A stretch of 64,000 nucleotides of DNA from Haliclystus octoradiatus (GCA_916610825.1 OU744452.1:2501-66500), one strand, 5' to 3'. Counted from the stretch's first letter, positions 37,300 through 51,600 are shown. Notes: a model not told the origin generated them from the sequence alone. Numbers and translations: made by a program.

Positions 37300-38860
37300 A
37301 TTTACCAGGAATCGTGAAAATGAAATCGAAGCTAGCAACATTGTTGAAAGTGATCAACCTGTTATTTTACCCGCCAATAATTCAAACTATTTGATTCATA
37401 CACCGGAAATATTCTCAAAAAATGCATCCTCCGCTGACGCCGACTTACTGTCGCAGTCAATTATATATGACAGAGAAGGTAGTTATTGTGATAATTGCTT
37501 GGTTAAAAAGGTTCAATAACAGTGATAATAAAAATGCATCTACGGATATATAATGACCCTTTGAAAGGCATTTGTAGATTTGGATTTTCCAGCAGTAAAA
37601 ATGGCGATTGCCCAAATCATCAAATTACAAGACTTTTTACACATATCAAAGGCCTGGTTCACACGCCGCTCTGTTCATGCGCCGATCCTATTTCGGTTGA
37701 TAACGTCTTCAGATCGACTACATAAGCAGATTGGTTTCAGAAACTGTTCTCAGGATTTCATGTATGAACTCACACCTGATGAAGGCGTTCGGAACGGGTT
37801 AGACGGTGTTTGGAATGCCTGAACACGATCCAATTATTGAAGGCTTTCTTACTCCTTTCATACTCCCTTTTGAAGTCTATCTTCGAAATTTGGAAACTCT
37901 GTTAATGGATGTCCTCACAACAAAGACTATTGTAATCGCTTCCACATGTTTATTTGCCCTGTTTTGATAAAAAATGCTGCAAGTATCCCCACCAACAGGG
38001 GATAAATAAGGGCTCAGAACAAAAGGTTAAGAATTACATCCACTCTCTTTCGGATAACAATGTTTATTGAATCCTTCTGCCACCTCAATCAGCTTCATTG
38101 GACACAAAATTTCAACATATAGATGTACAGCAAAATTCCTTTCACACCCTGAACAAAGACCGACTATCCCACATCGAGATGCAGATGGATCAAATGATGA
38201 GATATCTCCAGCAGCATATTTATTCCTAAAATGTCACTATTTAAATGCTAGTTCCGTTGTGAACAAACTCAACAATTTAGAAGTCCGTTTTAGAACAACT
38301 TGCATCTAACATTTACGATATGATTTTTATATCTGAAATCTGGCAGACAAATAGAATTCCAGACTCTTTATTAATTTCTCAAAGTGGATATACTATTTGA
38401 CGAAAAGACCATCTAACCCCCGTCATCTGGCGGAGGTGTGGTTGTCATATTCATGTCTACTATAAACTTTACTGTTATTGATTTACCCTTAACATTTTCG
38501 TACCACCCTCCTTCTAAAGCTGCATCTTTATTGGGTACACAGGAACTTGCCTCGTTTATGGACATTTGTACGCAAACTAATTTCCCTTGTATTTTTTGCC
38601 GAATATAACTATCCAAACATTGATTGGCGTATTCCTATCAGCAGCGATGATAATTGCCATGACATTTTTATTGATGCCGTAAGTAATCGACATCAAGTCA
38701 TAGTTCTCCAACACGTATGAATCATCTTCCTGATCTATTATTAACGTCAGATCCATTAAGTATATGACTGAGGTTGATATTGTTGAACCGTTTTCTCCGA
38801 CTTGCGAATTAATCTCGAATTAACCTTGTTTCTGAATCGTCATGGAGCAAATATTGTAAA
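37300..38860 (+). pseudogene. Degenerate LINE: ORF1-like fragment and endonuclease domain
   Basis: From about 38,205 the plus strand yields, across several frameshifts, CHYLNASSVVNKLNNLEVRF, a DMIFISE-like block and a GDYNYPNIDW-like block (read as EYNYPNIDW at about 38,600), followed by a VLQHV segment. This is the order expected of an APE-type LINE endonuclease. Upstream, the frame at 37,522 has CRFGFSSSKNGDC, which may be a Cys motif of an ORF1 protein, but that is weak. Many stops and frameshifts; no RT follows in this orientation. Confidence 0.5.
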
Positions 38861-39805
38861 TTGTGACGTCGTTGATCGCCTTGCATAAAGTAATACCTCA
38901 TGTCGGTGTCATGTCGTACTATCGTACCTCGTTCCAAAAATGCCAGAATTTTGACTCAAAATTTTATTGGTGGGGGGCTCTGACAGTGACATTGTACATT
39001 AAAAACATTTTCGCTGCAAAGTTTCTGTCTCTGTCGTTCTCGTATGTCTCTCGGGCCCCTGCTCGAGATCTGCCTAGTGAGGGATATCAACTAACTGGAA
39101 TCAGTACAAAGATTCTTCATTAGAGAATCTACTTTTAAATTTCCATTTGTATATCTGTAGTATGTAAGGCGGAGATTCACGATGCCGTTTATTTTTCAAA
39201 TACATACATTCAAGTTGGGAAAAACTAATGAAAACTGCTTCGGTTTTCAACAACAATCACTTCTTAGACTGAAGCGCTAACTAAACAGTTTCACACTTCA
39301 ATGATTTTCTATTATTTCGCACAAAACGATATTATATATTATGTTATTATTACAAAACACTACGGTCTGTGTCGTATTAATTCTCAGAATGAAATTCAAA
39401 CGTAAACAAACAAAAACACATATATTTATATGAAAGTGAAAAAATAAGATGTACTATCATCTGATCTTTATTTGGAATTCTATAACCAGAAAATATTATC
39501 GGAAGAAGATTTGGAATAGAAAGTTATCAAATTTGTAAACAAACGCACGTTATGGAAATTAAATTACAATGGTATAAAATATTTTCTAATAAGAATTTAA
39601 TTCAGACAATCCACCAAAAATGTTGTACCTCACAACTTTATGACACTTGGGTGAGTAATGTTTCTTGGATATTTTTAGGCAATATGTCTACAACTTCCAC
39701 GTGCTTTTCAACTGCAGATCAACTAAACAGTATCTAATTTAGTAAATAAATCCTGTGCGTTCTACTTTCCAACTTTCCAACTTACAAAACTTTCGGCTTC
39801 TTTCA
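38861..39805. other. Non-coding stretch
   Basis: Two plus-strand frames of 86 and 61 codons lie here but show no recognisable motif. I see no further structure. Confidence 0.4.
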
Positions 39806-39955
39806 TCATCATCATCATCATCATCATTTATTGAGTATACCTTATAAGCCATTTCCGGCTGTTTTACAAAGGGCTCATACAGAATAATACATTTAATAAA
39901 AAAACATTAATATAAAGATTAAAAGCTAATTCATTAGAATACATGGATATAATTA

Positions 39956-40408
39956 TTATTTCCATAGATATAGATATGATTTACATTTTTCTTTATAAAT
40001 GGCACTGTCAGCAATCGCTTTCATCGAGGATGGCAGACCGTTCCACAAACAAGCACCTGCTGATTGGAAAGAGTGACGATGGCTTTGTTTGATACAGATG
40101 TCATTATTGGTTGAGGATCGTGTTTTGGTGATTAATGGAGAAGAAAAGAATGTGGTTAACAGAGGAGGAGCTTTCTGAAATTTAATCTTTTGTACCCAGG
40201 AAAGCTGGTTGAGTTTCACCCTGTCTCTAACGCTGAGCCAGTTAAGTTGCCTAAACATGTCTGAGAGAGGAGTCCTGTAGTGGCATTGGAGTACCGTCCT
40301 CATGCCTCCATTTTGTAGTATCTGGAGGCGATCGAGGTGTTTGTTCATACAGTTCCCCCAGACAACAGCACAGTAGTCGAAATGTGGCAAAACAAGAGCG
40401 TTGAACAA
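39956..40408 (-). pseudogene. LINE RT C-terminal part, same element
   Basis: LPHFDYCAVVWGNCMNKHL, LQNGGMRTVLQCHYRTPLSD and HRHSFQSAGACLWNGLP align segment by segment with the C-terminus of the RT at 26,123-27,217, so the two elements are related subfamilies. Confidence 0.85.
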
Positions 40409-40601
40409 AAGTTTCCTCGTTTCAAGAGGTAAACATTTACAGCGGTATTTTAGAACTCCCAGACCCCTGTTGACTTTGCTAATGATTTGATCTATGTGGG
40501 CATCGAAATTAAGGATACTGTCAATTTTTAAGCCAAGATATTTTATTATGTCTACTTGTTTTATATGAGAGTCATTTAGTTCAACACTCAGAGTACTATT
40601 G

Positions 40602-41024
40602 TTAAAGTAGAGAGCAGTTGGTTTTATTTATGTTAAAGCTAAGTTGATTCGAGCACAGCCAAATGTAAATTGAGTTAAATTCAAAAGAAAGAGTATCATT
40701 TATAACTTCAACAGATTTATGTGAGAAATAAATAATTGTGTCATCCGCATATAAATTTATATTACATTTATTTACCGCAGTTGAAATATCGTTTATGTAG
40801 ATTAAAAATAAAAGAGGACCTAAAATGAATCCCTGTGGAACTCCACAATTAACTGTACCTATGTGAGATGTTATATTACTATTAAAAACGTATTGTTCTC
40901 TATTTGTTAGATATGATTTAAATAAGTCTAGATTACTATTACTACATCCATAGTGCATTAGTTTTTCTAATAAAATCGAGTGGTTCACTGTATCGAAGAC
41001 TTTCCTGAGATCAATGCTTACCAC
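40602..41024 (-). pseudogene. LINE RT core (motifs A-C), frameshifted copy
   Basis: It contains DLRKVFDTVNHSILLEKL (motif A), VPQGFILGPLLFLIYIND (motif B, with F replacing the usual S) and LYADDTIIYF (motif C). A frameshift near 40,600 detaches it from the thumb-region frame at 39,956-40,408. Confidence 0.85.
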
Positions 41025-41844
41025 CCCAACTCGTTTTTTATTTTGAATTTCGCTGAAGCAAAATTCAGTGAAGCTGAGGATACTACTGGCTGTGCAGTGA
41101 CGTTTTCTAAATCCTGACTGGTAAATTGAAAATAAACTATATTTGTTAAGATGATTAGATAGCTGTTTATGAATTATTTTTTCTAAAATTTTTGATAGTA
41201 CTGGTAAAATAGAGATTGGCCTATAATTATTTTTATCTTGTTTGGAATTAGATTTATGGATACCCTTGTGACAAGCGATAGATTGAAAATTTCACAAAGG
41301 ATAGGTGAGATGGAGATGGCGAGACAATTTTTTCTAACTTCGTTTCAATATTATCCATACCAATGGACTTCTTCAGCGGTAGATTATTAATTATTTTTTG
41401 GATTTCATAAGACGTTACTTTTCAAATTTAAATGGATTCGTAGACTTGCTATAACTTTTAGAGGTTAAGTACGTTTTCACAAAATCAACGTTTTCAATAG
41501 CAAAAAATGAAATAGGGTATGTTCTCAAACAAATTAAGGCTTCGATCAGATTATCTAGGTTACACAGATTTCTTCATAAATTTATTCTGAACAGTTAAGC
41601 CAGTCCATCCATATCTCAATATGAGCATGCATTTGCATGCAACTCGAAACCTAGTTATTTAATTTATCAAATCATCCAAAAGCAGAGTATGGACAACGCA
41701 GACGAGTATTTATTTTATTTGTGAATTACTCGATTTAGAAAATAGCTTATTATCTTGTCGATTTGTCGATCGAAGATCTCAACCGTTGCATACGTATTCA
41801 TATTTATACGAAGTTATTCATACCCGCTAAACACATGACGTCGT

Positions 41845-42056
41845 TCCAACAAAATCCGACCACCATGTAAGTCGGAGCTGGTCGGAACGTGGTTGGACAA
41901 AGTGAATTGGTCGGAATTCCGTCGAAAATTCGTCGGATAAATTCAACTTGTCGGAACTACGTCGAAATTTGGTCGGAAAGTTTGCCGGTCGGATGTCAGT
42001 CGGTATTTAGTCGGAAATATTGGGTCGGAATTTGACCGGAACCCGGTCGGAAAGTG
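41845..42056 (+). repeat. Degenerate GGTCGGAA minisatellite
   Basis: The word GTCGGA occurs ten times, plus GTCGGT once and GTCGAAA twice, within about 200 bases at irregular 10-25 base spacing. An inverted TCCGAC begins the block, and GACCGGAACCCGGTC forms a short palindrome near its end. The local G+C content is well above the surroundings. No coding frame. Confidence 0.75.
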
Positions 42057-42245
42057 ATTCCTTCAAATTTATCGAAACATTAGATTAGTACTCCTTAACG
42101 TCAATACCCTTGTATTCTTTGACTCTATTTTGTTGATATATTCTCTTATTTCCTCCAATTTACGATTTTGTTTAAGATTTCAGCAATAGCTTTTACTTCT
42201 CGCAGTTTCCGTAACCATGACACTATCATACCATATCATATCTAT

Positions 42246-42584
42246 CATTCCGTGTTATACCTTGGTGGAACTCTCTTCCAGAGAAATGTGTTATTTCAAA
42301 GACAGTGCCATCATTCAAACATTCTTTAGCTAGGATAGATCTAACTGCCTTGTAAATATTTTAGTATAAATGTCGTAACCTTTAAATTTTATCTTATAAC
42401 CTTTTTAACTTAGCTAGATAGTTCTAAATGCCTTGTAAATATTTGAGTAGCAATTTTGTTAGTGAAACTTTTATCTTAATAACCTGTTTTAACTTTTTTT
42501 TAAAGGCTTTACATAAGTGGGAACCACAAGTTTCCCTGTATTTGCCTGTCACCATTGTTGACACAATAAAATACATACATAAAA
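42246..42584 (+). mobile_element. LINE 3' end with (ATAC)-type tail
   Basis: It starts within the RT C-terminus (CCTTGGTGGAACTCTCTTCC, reading PWWNSLPEKC-like) and ends AATAAAATACATACATAAAA. It is nearly collinear with the copy at 63,628-64,000, so the two are 5'-truncated members of one family. Confidence 0.8.
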
Positions 42585-45500
42585 CTATTCGAAGCCTCAA
42601 AAGGGAACTGGGTACTACATTGATTTCCGCAGGAATCTTGAGCCACGTTTTCAAGACTTTAAAGAAGAAAAAAGCTTTATTTTAATTTTACAAAACGAAT
42701 AGCTGAGACGAAGATTAAGTATGGTTTTAACTTGATTCTTAAATATAATTGAATTCAAATAATGAAAGATTTCATGAGTATGGCAGAGCTGCAGACCAAC
42801 CATCGTAGTGATTTATAACCGGTGATTTTCATGTACTATTTAGCTTTAGTTTAGATGTAATTTCAAATTTTGTAGTACTTTTAATTGGATTCAAAAAATG
42901 CAAAACTTTTATGTTTGGCTTTATACGTATACAATTGTACATACAAGTTAATAATTCAAACACTTGCCGCGAAAGCATGTAAACAAGTTACGGCTGCCTT
43001 GTTCCGGAGTCGTTGTAATCTCTAAAGTTATTAGTAAATTTTAACATTGACGGAAATTACACTTTGTTGAATGAAGTTTTTTTCTGGTCCATAGCGAAGT
43101 TAGCATCAGATGTTCATCCGACTTAATTGTTATTATGCATCTAATCATTTTCCTAACTTTAAGATATATTATTAATTAATTCTAGAACTTGCTAAATTTT
43201 ACCATGTAAATGTTACGAATAATTAAATAAAACCTTATTACTATAAACATTTAAATAGAGATTCATTTATATGGGTATAGCTCATTTAAAATATCAAGGA
43301 ATTGGTCCTAGATAGATTGTAATAAATAAAAAGTTGTCTAATTAGTTATACCAACAGGATGCTAATATTAAGAAATTCATCAGTTGTGTATGCTGTTGTT
43401 CTTAAATACATCTCATATTTTGTATAAATATTCTGATAAGGTTCTAAATTACACAATACTGTTTCATAATTTATATTATACGTATTTTTCTATAAGAATC
43501 CCGTTTATGTAAGAAACTTGGTACAAAAACTTAGAATTACTTAAAGAAATTCATTTTTTCCCAAACGTAAAACATATTTTTTGTTCGTTTATTAAAATGC
43601 GTAAAAGTGTGAAAGCAGTGAAAAGATTATTGATCGAGGACTTATGATTAAAACGGTGAAATCTATATACATTCACACCATGCTAGGTCTACATAATTCG
43701 AATAAGGAACACAAATATCATAAAAAAAAATTAAAAAAAAATTGGTAAATCACGGTTACGAAAGCGTGATTATGGGCGCGACTTATATATTCTGCTGCGA
43801 CTACGTTTTCACACATGGCCACCGTGATTGTGACCGTTAACGTGATTTTTGTGTAAATAGCAAATCTCATACTGCTTTGCCTGCAAACAATTCATAGACA
43901 GTCAGCGATTGTGCAATATCCGCCTAGAATTCACTATATTGTTCAGATTCTAGCATTGCCTTTGGAATCACGATGAGGAGCGTTTTCACTCATTTTACTA
44001 AAATTTTCTGATGGCGGCCATGTTGGTGTACTCGCAGCTTAGCGAGATTACAATTGCATTATTAAATGAAATGTTTTCTAATACTCCTGGATTAGTTTAC
44101 ATCGTGATTATCTTTTCATTGGTAGAACACTTGATTGTTTTCTTCTTCTCGTCATTTGAAATGGTTAGTGAAAGGTTTTAATCGTTCTGTAACATCACTA
44201 TTTGAGGTGAAATTTCGAAGATAATTTTGGTTGTGTTTTGACCGTGAGAACTTTTAAACCGACAATTCGTCATTTGTTTGGGGCTAGACAAGACAGTATT
44301 ATATATTTATTGTTTATATTGTTTTCTAAAGTTACTAGCCAGTCGTCATGGTTTGTTTGGAATATATTGTAAAGACTATTTAGACCAGTTTGTCCATGCG
44401 ACAACAATAACAAGGTGATTCTCCGAAGGGAAATTTTCACATCATTTACTGTACGTCTTAAATTGCGCTAAGCCCCTAATATCATTAGCAAGAAATAAAT
44501 ATTCTTCTGGTAATAGTTTGCATGGTTATTTGTTGTTTACATTCTTTAAAGTTGTTTATTAAAATGTTTTAATTCTGCTGCGACATCAATTTACAACTCA
44601 CACCTGTATGATAAGTAGTGAAGATCACTTGAGACCTTCAATCTTGTTTTGGTCTACGGGTGTAGCGTCTGTTCCTGCGCATGGGGTTGGGGTTCAATTC
44701 AAACGGCCTGCAATATCATTTTCCCTTTTTTTTATTTGATCTATTATTTGGATATATTTTTTTGACGATAGTTTTACTCTCCTTTCTTTTTACTTTTTTC
44801 AACTTTTATTTTATTATTCCATTCTTAATATCTATCTCAAATTTTTTATTTATTTTATTAATCTAACTTATACAATAATTATTATATCAGTTTGGTTAAT
44901 TTTCTTTTGCTTTGATTTTTTGTTTTAATTTATTTTATTTTATTGTTTATTTGATTGAAGTTGATTTGATTTTTCTTTGCATGATGATTTGATTGATTTG
45001 GCATTCTATTGAATTTGATTTCAATTTGTTTATTTTGATTATTATATCATTCACCATGAGTCCAAGCATAGCGGAGCTATTTTTATTATCTTCAAGAAAC
45101 AATTTCATAGCGGTCCCAGATAAGTCGGATAATGATAGACGAATCAGATTCAACATATTTGAATCGGATTCTGTACGGAGTTTAATTTATAATAACATCG
45201 TTGTAACTTTTAAACTCTAAATTGAGTTTAATAACGCGAATGTTCTTTTAAATTTATAATAAGGAAGCAAAGCATTCCTAAATGCTACTTCTAAGTAATC
45301 TGAATTCACTTTCACTAATTTATTCAGATCACATTTAGTTGGTCATCTATTGACCACTGGGCGGCATCAGTACCAACGATTTGTGAAATTTGTAACCTGA
45401 ATGCAATCTGAAAACTTTCATTTGAAACTTGATTGATGATAATATCGTGATTAACATTTATGGTGCTGGCTGTTTTATGAATGTGTGTATTTCCCTCGGG

Positions 45501-48500
45501 GTTTAATTTACAGTTTTACACTTTGTTCGAGCTATACGTATCAATTCTAAATCCTCAATTTTGTGTACATGTTTAAACTCGCCTTCTTCTCTCGTGCAAA
45601 TATAATAGGCTCACGCAATTGCTGGACACACGTGAACATGTGATACATGAATAAGCAGGACAAAGGAAATAGCTAGTTTGCATTGATGACAGTGATTATT
45701 GATAATATTTTTTCTTCTCAACACAATCTTGAGTACTTTTTGAGCAGATCGCTACTTGTACTGTATTACCGTCGTGAAAGCTTAAACTTGTCACATTTCA
45801 TGTGTGTGTTAGTAAATGTGTGAACTTTCGCTCTACTTACCCACCTATCGTACCCTGAAGTCATGGTATATAGTCAATGATTTGTAGAAAACATAATTGA
45901 ATGGAATAGTGATTTGAGGCTCTGGAGCCTCAACTCAGCCTCTCTTTATACTACCTGAAACATGAATGAGATTGAAGTAACAGCGCTGCAAGCTGCTTGC
46001 TCTAGCTGCTTGCTTGCTACTTGCCTGCTTGGCAGGAAACAACAAATATACAATACAGTGAGGTATTACTAACATTAAATCGTTTTCGGTCGTCTCCATA
46101 GTATCTGAGTATTCATTATTGGTAAGTTTTAATCATGAATTGGCAAGGCAATAATTACTCTGAGCCTTGAGTCACGTAGTGTAATTATATGTGAAGTAGC
46201 ATGATGCATAGAATAGCCTAAATGTAAATAGGCCTATGTATTTGAGGCTCTGGCACACTAGGCTAATGACTTATTATAAACAACTTTGCTCCTTACAGCT
46301 TCAGCAAGTAATGCTAAACATTGCTGAAAGCTTCTAGAGACATTTATTCGTAATTTTAAATACATATTAAATGTCATCATATCTCCATTTTTGACATTTT
46401 TATGCATTATAACATTTTTAACATATTTGCTTTGTTTAGTGAGAAATGCTTTCAACTGTAATCAGATAATATTGCTAAGGTAATAGGGTCAGACTGCAGA
46501 ATTTTTAATTTGTATGGCTAGATTATTAATCAAATCATAAATTTAGCGCTGTTGGAAGCATTGATTTTGTTACTTTTTTTGTGTTCTTCTTCAGGATTTT
46601 TTTGAAAACGTATAGAAATGTGAGAGATAGAAAATCTTTGACCAGAAAAGGCCTAGATCAATATTGAAACATCATACGGCAAATGTTGCAGTCTGGTAGT
46701 TAAATTTCTTTGCTATGACCTAGCAATAAATTTAAAATATAGTGTATGGTGTTCACTCATCTACTGTAGTGTCAGCAGAAGCTTCAGAAATTGTGTATGA
46801 TAAGCTGCCAGATTAATGAGTTAGTCACTGAATGTCTACGTCAATTTAGTGATGTAGATTGCAGTGCTACTCCAGGGCATTCTATTTGTAGGCCTACAAA
46901 TATGTTGTGATATATGCAATGTGTGCACCAGTTCAATCACTTGGTCGTTCCAAACTCTGTATTTTCTTAAATACATTGTTATTGTGTCTTCTCCTAGGAT
47001 AGTGTCTATTTTCATTCATATACATAAGTCATATGAAACTTGTAGGATCATTATATTAGTATGGATGTATTATCCTAGGGGATTATTATAAAGAGAGTGA
47101 TAGCGCTACTCATGAGTATATAGGTAATGAAATAGTTGTTGAGTTTTAAATTAATTCTACATTTGAATACTAATCATATAACTTGCTGCAGACTTTGAAT
47201 TTAGTTACACAATTCAAAATAGTAGCTTTAAGACCTTATCCAATTCTAAATTAGAGCTAAGCCTCTTCTAGTTAGTAAGACCTCTTATTAGACCCCAGAT
47301 CATTTGCAAATAACCAAGTCATGTGGCAATATTTGACAATGCTTAAACATTTCATATAGCGCTGCTGCTTGCTTTGTTGTATGGCTAAACCAAGGCCACT
47401 ATAGGCTACAATTTTATAAATGTATGATTCATGATACTAATGATTTATGCGTCATAAGACACAAGGTAGGTATAAGAAAAATCACGAGCAGTTGTCGTAA
47501 TTGATTTCCCGTAGGCCTACCGGTAAGCCTTTTGAGTTCTCATTACAACACAAGTGTTTATATACCCCCATATTGCAGAAGAAAGTATTTAATAATATGA
47601 GAAATTCTTGAATTGTCAAACCCTGATTCATTCAAAGCACTGTTCTTGTTTACTAGAGATACCATTCGTCATAGGCCAATCATGACATTCGTAAGATTAA
47701 GGTTTGAATGAAAGTTTCACTAGCTACATTTTATAAAGTCTGATAGAATATATTTTTATGATATTACAGGCGTTGATGATATTATGGAATAGAAATTTGT
47801 TAATATTGAATATTATAATAGGCATTAGAGAATTAGAAACACCATTATGTTTCTATATTAACTTTTAGCGAGAAATTTGAAGTTATTAGTTATAAGGTCG
47901 TATTCTAAAATCACATAAAACCGATGCATTTAATGGTGCAAGGCATTCATTTGAACATACAATGTTGGGACCATGTTCATTATAGTAGGCCTATTGTGGA
48001 TTGTATGGCATAGATTTTATTGAAATCAATATATACCCCTCAATTTTCTTGTTGTTACGTGTTTATAAGGGTTAATTGTATTGAAAAAAGTTATTCAGAC
48101 AAGTTGTTTAATGTTCGTTCAGACATATCTTTATTGATTCCGTCAGTATAGCCTTAAGTTACCCTATGTCGTACCCTACAATTCTATTATTTCACAATTC
48201 TTAATGTATTGAAATTGACAAAGAGCCTGATATGGTAACAACCTAATAAGTAGGCTTAAACTAAGTTGTTCAGAAAAATCTGGCCATAAATTGTACACTT
48301 GTATATGAACTGCTTTTGCAACTTTGTGATCAATGCGATCTGGTAGGTTGCTTGCAGCTAATTTTAAAATACAAGAAGAAAAATATTCAAAATTGCAGAG
48401 GCAAGCATCAAACTTTCAAATTATTTTATGCAATTCAATGAGAGACAGTACCACATCATATACAGCAAACAAAAAAGTGATGGCCTGCGTTGTTATCCTT

Positions 48501-48644
48501 CCATTAAATCCATTCTCTAATTAATTTATTTGTAGCTTATAGGGTGTCACGGTTGTCATATTTATTTTGACTTACAAGTGTTATCATGTTATCTTACATA
48601 TAGATTTTATAAAACAGCCATTCAAAGCAGAAGGTAGATAAAAG
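42585..48644. other. Six kilobases without a recognisable gene
   Basis: Neither strand gives a frame with recognisable motifs; the longest are about 75 codons. T-rich low-complexity sequence lies at 44,700-45,000. TAGGCCTA palindromes cluster at 46,231, 46,890, 47,513 and 47,987. Any promoter or 5' untranslated exon of the homeodomain gene at 48,645 would lie in its right part, but I cannot identify one. Confidence 0.4.
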
Positions 48645-48666
48645 ATGGAAGACAATACAGAAAATG
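48645..48666 (+). CDS. Homeodomain gene, coding exon 1
   Basis: MEDNTEN plus one base, followed by a GTATGT donor. The ATG is fixed by the stop directly upstream. Confidence 0.7.
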
Positions 48667-51600
48667 GTATGTTCATAATCTACATAGCACTAACAGTAAT
48701 TCTATATGAGGGTTATTTTCAATCTGGTGCCTCTAACAATAATTTCAAGATTTTATGAATACAATAGCCTGCATTTATGAGAAGTCTAAAACAGAAAATC
48801 TGCTTAGTTGTCCTAGGGAATTGAGTTCTTAATTTCAATATCAAAAGAACCAGCATGTTGCATATTTTCAATTGCATTGATGTTTTCATTCGTCTCCTAC
48901 AAAAGAAACATCAGCCAATAAATGATTCTTATTCTAAAGCTATAAATATTAATCTGTCTGATGTGATTGAAATAAAAATTATGTTTTGGTCAAAAAAATT
49001 CCCCAAACAGAAATGTATCTCGCTACAGGAATACAGCTATTTGCCCTGATATTAGTACATCTGTAATTTTCTACATTTAATATGTGTATGCATTTTTTTA
49101 GCAGAAAAAATTTCTTCTGTCTCATACTCAGATGAGCAAAGGTGCATCCTTGAAAATGCATATTCAGAGGGTCTGACGTCAACCGGAAAATTAATGCTTC
49201 CCCGCATGACTATGCTGGCAAACGATTTATCTTTACCTTTAGGGAAAGTCAAGGTAAATGTGTAAATATATCATTGATCATTAAGAAGTTCTGTGTGGTC
49301 TAATTGATTGTGATACTTATACATATACATATGTAGTAATGTTTTATTTAATTAAATGTAGGCCTAAAATTCAAGTTAATTGTTTAATTGTTTGCAGACA
49401 TGGATTACAAACCGGAACCGAAAAAGACGACGAGACAACCTAGAGTTTGAAGATAAAGATGTGGAAGGGAAAAGCCTTACTCCTTTCCAGGTTTTTCAGA
49501 AGATGTTTCACAGATCAGGTAAGCTATTTACATATAATCAATTTTCCGATATCAGATTTTGTCCATTCTAATTAAAATGTTTCTTTCTAAAATGAGAACA
49601 TGAAAACATTTAATGCCACACAATAAAACCATTGATGAATTTTAGATCAATTAGTAGTAATAGTAGTGATAGTAAGAAGTTTATTAAAGACATTTAAGCG
49701 CACTACAACATTACAGTTAAGGGTTACTAAGAAGGTATGCAAAGAGACTTATTTACATGATGGTGTTGGTGCTTCTTGAAGTCTATGTGGCAAAATAATA
49801 AGATCTGCTAATAACATTGTATTATCAACAGATCATTTTAATTACACATTTACAATTTTCTAATGAGATCCATGTAATTAGAATATATTTTCTGAGCGAT
49901 TTTGCTGCTCTAAACGTAGGGCATCTTTTTCCAAAATCAGTTCTAACATAGTTCTATTTGCAGTTGTGAGAAAATGGCTCAACAAATTTGAATGGTTAGT
50001 TAATGAGATATCAGTGATCGGTGATAGAAAACCGACTCTCAACGCTCAGAGTGACTTTATCCGTTTCCAGATTCTTTTGTAATTTACAAACATGAACTTA
50101 TTATGTAATTGAATAGCAGTATTTTTCTAAAGAAATAGCATATTTCAATTTGTTTCATCTAATAGCCTATAAATAATTTCTAACTTAATTTTGTATTCCT
50201 TTTTGGACTGACAGTCATATGATGTATGATATCAAAACGTTTTCACCAACCACTACTTTCAGTTTTTCGTAACAAACTAACCTTCATCAGAATCTTCTTG
50301 GTGATAATTTTGGTACAAAATAACAACACAACTAAATTTGCACAACGTTTCGACTGATTGACTTCAGCCATTCTCAAGTGAATGTTTTTTATTATTAATT
50401 AAGATATATTTATACATAAAAATGTTTGCCCCTTGAGGGTAAAGTTACATCATGAAAAATATTTACAATTATATGAGATCTATATCAGTGACAACAGTAA
50501 CTATGGTAACTAGCCTATAGATATGAAATGCATGCAGTTATTTGAAAACTTTGGCCCGGATGGAATCGCCCTGAACGTTTAATGTTGGTTTCAGTTCTTG
50601 AATTGCCAGTATTTCATTCACGAGACAATCGAATTTATTTTTGCACTTTTTTATTATTCTAAAATGTTTTTCAAATTGATCAGTAGATATTCCGTGCTCT
50701 TGACGGACGTGTGTACCAAGGTTACTTTTGTTATGTTCATCTATGCGTTCATATAAGTGCCGGAATGTATAGCCAACATAGTCTGCTTCGCACAGACCAC
50801 ATTTAAAATGATATATGACGCATTGCTAGGTTAACAAATCTGGCTTCTCCTCACGGGTACGCAAGTCATCGTTGAGCTTCTTACTTTTAAAAATAGCATT
50901 AAATTTTACACTTATTTTACAATTTAAACGGTAAAGTTCTTTTCTTGTTTCATCACATGATTGTTGGTCTTTAAAAGGTAAAACTATACTAACATATTTT
51001 AAATTATCGTCTGGTAAAACTGGAGAATTAAAATCATTACTTAGCATTTTATTTAAAATAGAATTAAAAACACGGGGCGGATACTTAAGTTTACTAAAAA
51101 TGTTACAAAGTACTTTACATTCAATATTAAAATCAGCTTCAGAAGAACAAAGACGATGCGCTCTGTGAAGCATTGTCTTCAAAATACCGGTTTTATACCT
51201 TTGGTCTACATGACTCTGATAATGTAAAAGAAGGACAAGAAAGAAGAAGGACGTTTACAAGGACAGAAACCACCCAAGTCTTTACTACGAGCAATATCAT
51301 CTTTAAAACGCAATAAGAACATTGTAATAACTAAGCCGGATAAGGGTAATGGTATCGTCATTATGAACAAAGAACATTATAATAGACTATTGATGGAAGC
51401 ATCGATTGACAAACGAGCTAAATTTACCTTTGTATACCCGAATAAAGAACGTAGAGGGAGGCCTGCAAAACATCCCCACCCTCTCCTTTATAAAGAAAGA
51501 ATGGTAAATAAATGTATAAAAAAAATTTTACCAGAAGAAATAGCAACAAAACTTTGTCCTAAAGGCTCTCGGCTAGCACATTTATATGGCCTACCAAAAA

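Larger units (their letters stand above)
39806..41450 (-). mobile_element. Non-LTR retrotransposon, frameshifted, (ATG)n-tailed family
   Basis: The minus-strand copy ends in AATAAATGATGATG plus more ATG units at 39,829-39,806, the same tail type as the element at 25,935. Its RT is split: 40,602-41,024 (VSIDLRKVFDTVNH motif A, NCGVPQGFILGPLLFLIYIND motif B in two overlapping parts, LYADDTIIYF motif C) and 39,956-40,408 (LPHFDYCAVVWGNC, SHRHSFQSAGACLWNGLP). Upstream to about 41,250, degraded N-terminal RT sequence such as SGFRKRHCTASS-like residues is readable with shifts. Confidence 0.8.

Noticed and set aside
44681-44866. Phe/Leu/Ile-rich frame as a membrane protein
   Set aside because: It is a translation of T-rich low-complexity DNA.
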